DNA of 5,875 nucleotides from Pseudomonadota bacterium (lineage in GTDB: Bacteria > Pseudomonadota > Gammaproteobacteria > Xanthomonadales > Rhodanobacteraceae): NCBI GenBank assembly GCA_018241165.1, contig JAFEEK010000156.1, positions 1 through 5,875 of the forward strand, in the 5' to 3' direction. The notes beneath the pieces are model-generated. The model was not told where the DNA came from. It ran no database searches and was given only the letters and a program-made list of their open reading frames with translations. The position numbers and the translations under genes are program-made. The number at the start of each line of letters is the position of its first letter. Position 1 is the first letter of the stretch. Shown here piece after piece: positions 1-4,319 of this stretch.

Positions 1-287
1 AAGAACATCACTTCGGAGAAGATGAACCACATCATGCCCATGCGGAACGAGGTGTCCACCTGCTTGGTGTACATACCGCCCAGCGATTCGCCGATCACCG
101 TGCGGAACCAGCCGAACATCATCGACAGGATGCAGGCGATGCCCAGCGCCATCACCCACTTGCCTGGTTCGAACTCATTCATCCACAGGGCGGCGCCGCC
201 AACCGTGAAAAACAGGCCGAACGAGCCGAGGATCGGCCAGTGCGTGCCGTGCGGAACGTAGTAGGAGCCTTGTGCTTGCGATGACAT
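1..287 (-). CDS. coxC: Cytochrome c oxidase subunit III, N-terminal part (cut by window edge)
   Basis: Subunit III (also called ctaE) of the aa3-type oxidase is a membrane protein that stabilises the catalytic core and proton uptake. Only the first 95 codons are present; the gene continues past position 1. The start ATG (287-285) gives MSSQAQGSYYVPHGTHWPIL, the usual N-terminal form of this family. Two hydrophobic helices lie at about residues 19-37 and 43-60. They are followed by the conserved stretch GESLGGMYTKQVDTSFRMG (67-85) and the family signature WFIFSEVMF (87-95), whose Glu92 matches the conserved helix-III glutamate. The start lies 12 nt after the ctaG stop, so it is the next gene of the operon. 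A weak GGGA stretch precedes the ATG. Identification is secure; the C-terminal helices cannot be judged. Confidence 0.95.
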   Translation of the reverse strand, partial: MSSQAQGSYYVPHGTHWPILGSFGLFFTVGGAALWMNEFEPGKWVMALGIACILSMMFGWFRTVIGESLGGMYTKQVDTSFRMGMMWFIFSEVMF

Positions 288-299
288 GTTCGATTCCCG

Positions 300-893
300 T
301 CAACTATTTGGGGGTTGTGCGGCTTGCGTGTGATCGGCCAACTTCTTCGTCGCCGGGCGGTTGTTGTAGAAAGTGTACGACAACGTCAGTGTGTCGATGG
401 TCTTCGGCAATTTCGGATCGACCACGAACTTCACCGGCATGCGCCGCGATTCACCGGGCTTGAGCACCTGCTCGGTGAAGCAGAAGCATTCGATCTTGTT
501 GAAATACGGCGAACCCTGCGACGGCGCGATGCTCGGCACGGCGTTGCCGACGATGGCCGTTTGGGCCTTGTTCGCCGCGTCGTACCAGGCGTCGTTGACC
601 GCGCCCGGATGCACGCGCATCGTGACTTGTTCCGGCGCGAAGCTCCAGTCGAGCTGGCTGTTGACGTTGCCGACGAACTGCACCGTGACCCAGCGCGATT
701 CGTCCACGCTGAAGCCCTTGGCGCTGTCGGCGGTGTTGTAGATCTTGTTGCGGAACACGTGTTCGCAGGCGATGCGGTACAGCGGCACGCAGGCGAATCC
801 GAACAGGAACATCGCCCCGCACACGAGCAGCGCGCGCGTGAGCAGGCGCTGGTTGCGCTGGATCGCATCGCCGGCAGCGCGATCGTCTGCCAT
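300..893 (-). CDS. ctaG: Cytochrome c oxidase assembly protein CtaG/Cox11
   Basis: Cox11-family copper chaperone that helps deliver copper to the CuB centre of subunit I. It has one N-terminal membrane anchor and a periplasmic beta-sandwich domain. With the start at 893 the protein has 197 residues, a normal family length. The helix is at about 17-38 and ends in CVPLY (Cys35). The copper-binding signature KIECFCFTEQ is at 133-142 with Cys136 and Cys138. The downstream MPVKFVVDP (152-160) and LTLSYTFY (169-176) are also typical. A longer reading frame up to 962 exists, but its first 23 residues are arginine-rich and come from the overlapping upstream gene, so the 893 start is chosen. An AGGGG (plus strand 905-909) lies 11 nt upstream. 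The start overlaps the preceding stop codon by one base (TGATG), which suggests translational coupling. Confidence 0.95.
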   Translation of the reverse strand: MADDRAAGDAIQRNQRLLTRALLVCGAMFLFGFACVPLYRIACEHVFRNKIYNTADSAKGFSVDESRWVTVQFVGNVNSQLDWSFAPEQVTMRVHPGAVNDAWYDAANKAQTAIVGNAVPSIAPSQGSPYFNKIECFCFTEQVLKPGESRRMPVKFVVDPKLPKTIDTLTLSYTFYNNRPATKKLADHTQAAQPPNS

Positions 894-1024
894 CAGTGCG
901 ACAACCCCTGGGCGAGGAAGAACAGCAGGTAGATCGCCACCGCGACGACCGCGACGATCCACGCCGTGCGCCGCGCACTGGCGCGGCGTTGTTCGGGGTC
1001 GAATTTTGCGGGTTGCTGTTTCAT
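893..1024 (-). CDS. Small single-helix protein (43 aa), likely cytochrome oxidase small assembly protein
   Basis: The 43-residue product begins MKQQPAKFDPEQRRASARR, a polar and basic N-terminus, followed by one hydrophobic helix at about 20-39 and a short tail ending GLSH. Its size, the EQRR-then-helix layout and its place between subunit I and cox11 match the short proteins named cytochrome oxidase small assembly protein in betaproteobacteria and relatives; this match is from memory of the family, not a search. The positive N-terminus predicts a cytoplasmic N-terminus and periplasmic C-terminus. A TTG start at 1090 would add 22 residues that run through the intergenic hairpin; the ATG at 1024 is preferred because the family begins close to the EQRR motif. 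No clear Shine-Dalgarno sequence precedes it. Its stop overlaps the ctaG start, so both are probably made together. The molecular role is not established here. Confidence 0.75.
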   Translation of the reverse strand: MKQQPAKFDPEQRRASARRTAWIVAVVAVAIYLLFFLAQGLSH

Positions 1025-1058
1025 ATTGTTGGTTGAAAGTGCGTGCACGGACGTACGC

Positions 1059-1091
1059 TTTGCGATCTTAGCGATGAGGGACCATCGCAAA
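1059..1091 (-). promoter_or_regulatory. Intercistronic hairpin just after the ctaD stop codon
   Basis: Perfect 8-bp inverted arms TTTGCGAT (1059-1066) and ATCGCAAA (1084-1091) enclose a 17-nt loop. A further GCGAT in the loop (1071-1075) could pair with ATCGC at 1084-1088 instead, giving a competing 5-bp stem. The hairpin starts 3 nt after the ctaD stop within the 69-nt gap before the small assembly gene. The T-run lies on the 5' side in the transcribed direction, so it is not a standard intrinsic terminator. A role in mRNA processing, or in protecting the 3' end of the abundant subunit mRNA from decay, is inference. Confidence 0.4.
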
Positions 1092-1093
1092 AA

Positions 1094-2710
1094 TCAGTGG
1101 CTCACATCACCGTGGGCCAGATCCTCGTCGCGGATGACCGGCGGCGTGGAGAAGGTATGGAACGGCGCCGGCGAAGGCACCGTCCACTCCAGTCCATGCG
1201 CGCCTTCCCAGGCACGCGCCGCGGCCGGCGCGCCATGCTTCTTCGAATGCCACAGGATGAAGAAGAACATGAACGGGGTCAGGTACATGCCGTAGGCGCC
1301 GATCGTGGACACGAAATTCCAGTCGGCGAACGCGACGTTGTAGTCGGGAATGCGGCGCGGCATGCCGGCCAGGCCGAGGAAATGCTGCGGGAAGAACAGC
1401 ACGTTGACGAATACCGCGCTCCACCAGAAGTGCACCTTGGCCCAGGTCTCGTTGTACATCCGGCCGGTCCACTTCGGCCACCAGTAGTAGATCGCGCCGA
1501 TGATCGCGAACAGCGCGCCGGTGACGAGTACGTAGTGGAAGTGCGCGACGACGAAGTAGGTGTCCTGGTACTGGAAATCCGCCGGCACCAACGCCAGCAT
1601 CACGCCGGAAAAACCGCCGATCGTGAACAGCACGATGAACGCGATCGCCCACAGCATCGGCGCCTCGAACGTGAGCGATCCGCCCCACATCGTCGACACC
1701 CAGTTGAACACCTTCACGCCGGTCGGGATCGCGATCAGCATCGTCGCGAACATGAAGTACAGCTCGCCGCCCAGCGGCATGCCGACGGTGAACATGTGGT
1801 GGCCCCAGACGATGAACGACAGGAACGCGATCGAGGCGAGCGCGTACACCATCGCCTGGTAGCCGAACAGCGGCTTGCGGCTGAACGTCGGCACGATCTC
1901 GGAGATGATGCCGAACGCCGGCAGGATCATGATGTAGACCTCCGGGTGCCCGAAGAACCAGAAGATGTGCTGGTACATCACCGGGTCGCCGCCGCCGGCG
2001 GCATTGAAGAAGCTGGTGCCGAAATAGCGGTCGGTGAGCAGCATGGTCACCGCACCGGCCAACACCGGCATCACCGCAATCAGCAAAAACGCGGTGATCA
2101 GCCACGACCACACGAACACCGGCATCTTGAGCAGGTCCATGCCCGGTGCGCGCATGTTGAGGATGGTCGCGATGATGTTGATCGAGCCCATGATCGAGGA
2201 AATGCCCATCAGATGGATCGCAAACACCATCATGGCCACGCTGTCGCCGCCCTGGATCGACAGCGGCGGGTACATGGTCCAGCCGCCGGCCGGTGCGCCA
2301 CCGGGAACGAACAGCGTGCCGAGCAGCAGGCAAAACGCGAACGGCAAAATCCAGAACGACCAGTTGTTCATGCGCGGCAGGGCCATGTCCGGCGCGCCGA
2401 TCATCATCGGGATCATCCAGTTGGCAAGGCCGACGAAGCTCGGCATGATCGCGCCGAAGATCATCACCAGGCCATGCATGGTGGTCATTTCGTTGAAGAA
2501 ATACGGTTGCACGAATTGCAGGCCGGGCTTCATCAGTTCGGTGCGGATGACGCCGGAAAATGCCGCGCCGATGCAGACCATGATGAACGAGAAGATCAGG
2601 TACAGCGTGCCGATGTCCTTGTGGTTGGTCGAATACACCCAACGATGCAGGAAGCCATGCGGCTTGTCGTCGTGGTGGTCGTCGTGGTGTGCGGTGGCGT
2701 GGGTAGTCAT
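1094..2710 (-). CDS. ctaD: Cytochrome c oxidase subunit I (aa3-type, A1 family)
   Basis: Catalytic subunit (also coxA) that reduces O2 to water at the heme a3-CuB centre and pumps protons across the inner membrane. The 538-residue length and roughly 12 hydrophobic helices are normal. Visible ligands are His79 and His392 for heme a, His390 for heme a3, and His255, His304 and His305 for CuB. Tyr259 in GHPEVYI is the residue cross-linked to the CuB histidine. Glu257 in that motif and Asp108 ([11 protein letters not shown]) mark the D-channel, and Lys333 (IPTGVKVF) the K-channel, so this is an A1-type pump. The residue before Asp383 is Gln382 ([14 protein letters not shown]), where many homologues have a Mg/Mn-binding His. 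The N-terminus is His/Asp-rich (residues 4-18) and partly built from a 12-bp tandem repeat. A GAGG Shine-Dalgarno sequence lies 5 nt before the ATG. The gene sits 55 nt after coxB. Confidence 0.98.
   Translation of the reverse strand: MTTHATAHHDDHHDDKPHGFLHRWVYSTNHKDIGTLYLIFSFIMVCIGAAFSGVIRTELMKPGLQFVQPYFFNEMTTMHGLVMIFGAIMPSFVGLANWMIPMMIGAPDMALPRMNNWSFWILPFAFCLLLGTLFVPGGAPAGGWTMYPPLSIQGGDSVAMMVFAIHLMGISSIMGSINIIATILNMRAPGMDLLKMPVFVWSWLITAFLLIAVMPVLAGAVTMLLTDRYFGTSFFNAAGGGDPVMYQHIFWFFGHPEVYIMILPAFGIISEIVPTFSRKPLFGYQAMVYALASIAFLSFIVWGHHMFTVGMPLGGELYFMFATMLIAIPTGVKVFNWVSTMWGGSLTFEAPMLWAIAFIVLFTIGGFSGVMLALVPADFQYQDTYFVVAHFHYVLVTGALFAIIGAIYYWWPKWTGRMYNETWAKVHFWWSAVFVNVLFFPQHFLGLAGMPRRIPDYNVAFADWNFVSTIGAYGMYLTPFMFFFILWHSKKHGAPAAARAWEGAHGLEWTVPSPAPFHTFSTPPVIRDEDLAHGDVSH
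2666..2689. repeat. Two perfect 12-bp tandem copies in the ctaD 5' end
   Basis: The 12-mer GTCGTCGTGGTG occurs twice head to tail (2666-2677 and 2678-2689). On the coding strand it encodes HHDD twice, residues 8-15 of subunit I, in the N-terminal extension before the first membrane helix. Because the unit is a multiple of three, gain or loss of a copy would keep the frame and change only the length of the His/Asp tract. Confidence 0.85.
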
Positions 2711-2765
2711 GACAGCCTCGTGGAGCGCGGTGTTACGAACGGATATTCGGAATCGGCCTGATTGA

Positions 2766-3683
2766 TTACGGAGCGGACGGCGTCGCGGTCGGGGACGCTG
2801 CCGGCGCCGCGGGAGCGTCGGCCTTGGTGGCGAGTGCTTCCTGTTCGTCCAGCCACTTGGTGAATTCGGCCTTCGGCACGGCCTTGACCACGATCGGCAT
2901 GAAGCCGTGGTCCTGGCCGCACAGCTCGGCGCACTGGCCGCGATAGATGCCCGGTTCGTGGATGTTGGTCCAGTCGTCGTTGATGATTCCGGGGATCGCG
3001 TCCTGCTTCCAGCCCAGTTGCGGCACCCACCAGGCGTGGATCACGTCGTCGCCGGTGACCACGAAGCGGATCTTGGTGTCGGTCGGCAGCACCAGCGGAT
3101 GATCGACGTCGAGCAGATAGGTGTTGCGCTCCACGCCCTGGTAATCCTTGTCCTTGACCGCCCAGGGATCCTGGCCCGAGCGCAGTTCGCGGGTGCGATC
3201 CGAACGCGGATCGATGCGCGAAATGAAATGCACGTGATAAGGCTTTTCGCCGACGTTGAGGTAATCGTAGCCCCATTTCCACTGGTAGCCGGTGATTTTC
3301 ACCGTCATGTCGGATTGTTCGGTGTAAGCCATCTTGATCATGATGTTGGTCGCCGGCCAGGCCAGTGCGACCAGGATCAGGATCGGCACGATCGTCCAGA
3401 TCGTTTCGGCAACCGTGTTGTGGCTCCAGGTTGCCGGCACGGCGCCCTTGGACTTGCGGAACTTGAACATGGCCACGATCATCGCGCCGAACACGACGAC
3501 GCCGATCGCGATGCACACGTACAAACCCCACATGTGCAGGTCGTAAACCTCGCGCGAGGTCTGCGTGACGCCCGGCGTCATGTTCAACTGCCACGGCTCG
3601 GCCAGCGCGTGCGCGGCACCCGCGACGGCCGTCAGCGCGACCCCCAATCCCAACTTGCCCTGCATCGATCCGGCAGCCTTCAT
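2766..3683 (-). CDS. coxB: Cytochrome c oxidase subunit II (CuA-bearing)
   Basis: Subunit II (also ctaC) accepts electrons from cytochrome c at the binuclear CuA centre and passes them to heme a. The 305-residue product has a signal peptide (about 1-28, ending AHALA), two membrane helices (about 52-74 and 92-114) and a periplasmic cupredoxin domain. The CuA ligands are all present: His216 ([11 protein letters not shown]), Cys251, Glu253 and Cys255 (CAELCG), His259 and Met262. The aromatic patch [10 protein letters not shown] (132-141) is the usual electron-entry region. The C-terminus is an Ala/Pro-rich tail (about 288-305) without a CxxCH, so there is no fused cytochrome c domain as in caa3 oxidases. 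The start at 3683 is favoured by an AAGG (plus strand 3694-3697) 10 nt upstream; Met7 is a less likely alternative. It follows the DUF2244 gene by 25 nt. Confidence 0.97.
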   Translation of the reverse strand: MKAAGSMQGKLGLGVALTAVAGAAHALAEPWQLNMTPGVTQTSREVYDLHMWGLYVCIAIGVVVFGAMIVAMFKFRKSKGAVPATWSHNTVAETIWTIVPILILVALAWPATNIMIKMAYTEQSDMTVKITGYQWKWGYDYLNVGEKPYHVHFISRIDPRSDRTRELRSGQDPWAVKDKDYQGVERNTYLLDVDHPLVLPTDTKIRFVVTGDDVIHAWWVPQLGWKQDAIPGIINDDWTNIHEPGIYRGQCAELCGQDHGFMPIVVKAVPKAEFTKWLDEQEALATKADAPAAPAASPTATPSAP

Positions 3684-3708
3684 TAGTGTTCTACCTTGTC
3701 CCGAGTTC

Positions 3709-4194
3709 TTAAGTCCTGTTGCGCGAGTTCGCCTCGCCCAGCAGTCGTTCCAATCGTTGCGCCAGTTCCTTGCGCTCGGCGTCGTTCAGGAACGCGCCAA
3801 TTTCCGTTTCGCGTCCGTGCGAGCCAAGCCACAACCGGCTCGGCCATCCCGGCCAGCGTCCTGCCTCCAGCCGCACCCGCACCCAGTACGGATGATAGTG
3901 CGTCGTCTCCACGCCCGCGATTTCCACATCCTGCGGCGTGATCGTGATCGACTGCCCGCGCGCACAAGCGCGCCAGACCCGCACCACGCACCACGCCGTC
4001 GCCGCCAGTACCAGCACCGCGAACGGCGGCGCCAGCACGATTCCACGCGCCGCCGCCAAGCCGGCGAATCCCATCGCCACGACGCTTTGCGCGACCAGAT
4101 ACCCGATCAGCCCGGCGCGCGACAGCGAACGGTGCGGCACGACCTCGACCGAAACCGCATCTTGCCCCGCAACTGCTTGAGCTACCCGAATCAT
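3709..4194 (-). CDS. DUF2244 family membrane protein, first gene of the cox operon
   Basis: A 161-residue protein with two adjacent hydrophobic helices (about 28-49 and 52-75) and a soluble C-terminal domain. Features typical of DUF2244 are VVPHRSLSRAGL (18-29) before the first helix, YWVRVRLE (103-110), LGSHGRETEIGAFLND (123-138) and a closing amphipathic helix. The family has no proven function; members often lie beside oxidase genes, as here, 25 nt before coxB, so a link to oxidase assembly or stability is inferred. Start choice is uncertain: candidates are 4272, 4209 and 4194. The inferred promoter places transcription at about 4213, which excludes 4272 and leaves almost no leader for 4209. 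Start 4194 also gives the family-like N-terminus. No clear Shine-Dalgarno sequence is seen. An unrelated small membrane protein is possible but less likely given these motifs. Confidence 0.8.
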   Translation of the reverse strand: MIRVAQAVAGQDAVSVEVVPHRSLSRAGLIGYLVAQSVVAMGFAGLAAARGIVLAPPFAVLVLAATAWCVVRVWRACARGQSITITPQDVEIAGVETTHYHPYWVRVRLEAGRWPGWPSRLWLGSHGRETEIGAFLNDAERKELAQRLERLLGEANSRNRT

Positions 4195-4219
4195 CGCAAG
4201 TCGGCGCATCAACCCGCGA

Positions 4220-4248
4220 ATGATAGTGAGCGCGGCTGGCGCGGGCAA
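4220..4248 (-). promoter_or_regulatory. Sigma70-type promoter for the DUF2244-cox operon
   Basis: Read on the minus strand, a -35 box TTGCCC (4248-4243; four of six consensus bases) and a -10 box TATCAT (4225-4220; five of six) are separated by exactly 17 nt. Transcription would begin near 4213, leaving a leader of about 19 nt before the 4194 start. No other good promoter is seen between the operon genes, so this one may drive the whole cluster. Confidence 0.55.
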
Positions 4249-4261
4249 GTTTGGGCAAACT
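4248..4261. promoter_or_regulatory. 14-bp palindrome, candidate operator in the cox/putA divergent region
   Basis: AGTTTG-GG-CAAACT has perfect 6-bp arms around a 2-nt centre. It touches the -35 box of the cox promoter and lies about 27 nt upstream of the possible putA -10 box, a suitable place for a regulator of one or both units. The sequence GGGCAA also repeats directly at 4243-4248 and 4253-4258, so part of the pattern could be a direct repeat. A second small inverted repeat, CGGGC-ccacga-type (arms CGGGC 4265-4269 and GCCCG 4275-4279), lies next to it. No known regulator is recognised from the sequence. Confidence 0.35.
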
Positions 4262-4288
4262 CCCCGGGCCACGAGCCCGCACCTGAAT

Positions 4289-4294
4289 TACAAT
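4289..4294 (+). promoter_or_regulatory. Possible -10 box for putA
   Basis: TACAAT matches the -10 consensus at five of six bases. Transcription would start near 4301, leaving about 19 nt to the ATG at 4320. At the right distance upstream (about 4266-4271) there is no recognisable -35 box, only GC-rich sequence within a small inverted repeat, so the promoter may need an activator or may not be real. The rest of the 4195-4319 intergenic stretch holds the cox promoter and the palindrome described separately. Confidence 0.3.
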
Positions 4295-4319
4295 GGGCGA
4301 CCACGAACGATCGGCCACG

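Noticed and set aside
1030..1061. A possible second stem (AAAG/CTTT with GCGT/ACGC) in the ctaD-small protein gap.
   Set aside because: It needs a bulge and pairs only 3 plus 4 bp around a 10-nt loop, so it is not distinguishable from chance.
1043..2761. A 572-codon open frame on the plus strand opposite ctaD.
   Set aside because: It is exactly antisense to a gene with all oxidase ligands, its product is an improbable Arg/His/Asp-rich chain, and it has no family features. Long antisense frames are common in GC-rich DNA.
2766..2830. A cytochrome c domain fused to the CoxB C-terminus (caa3-type).
   Set aside because: The tail is Ala/Pro-rich and short, with no CxxCH motif before the stop.
2907..3686. 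Plus-strand open frame opposite coxB.
   Set aside because: It mirrors the coxB coding sequence and its composition reflects the complement of conserved codons; no recognisable domain.
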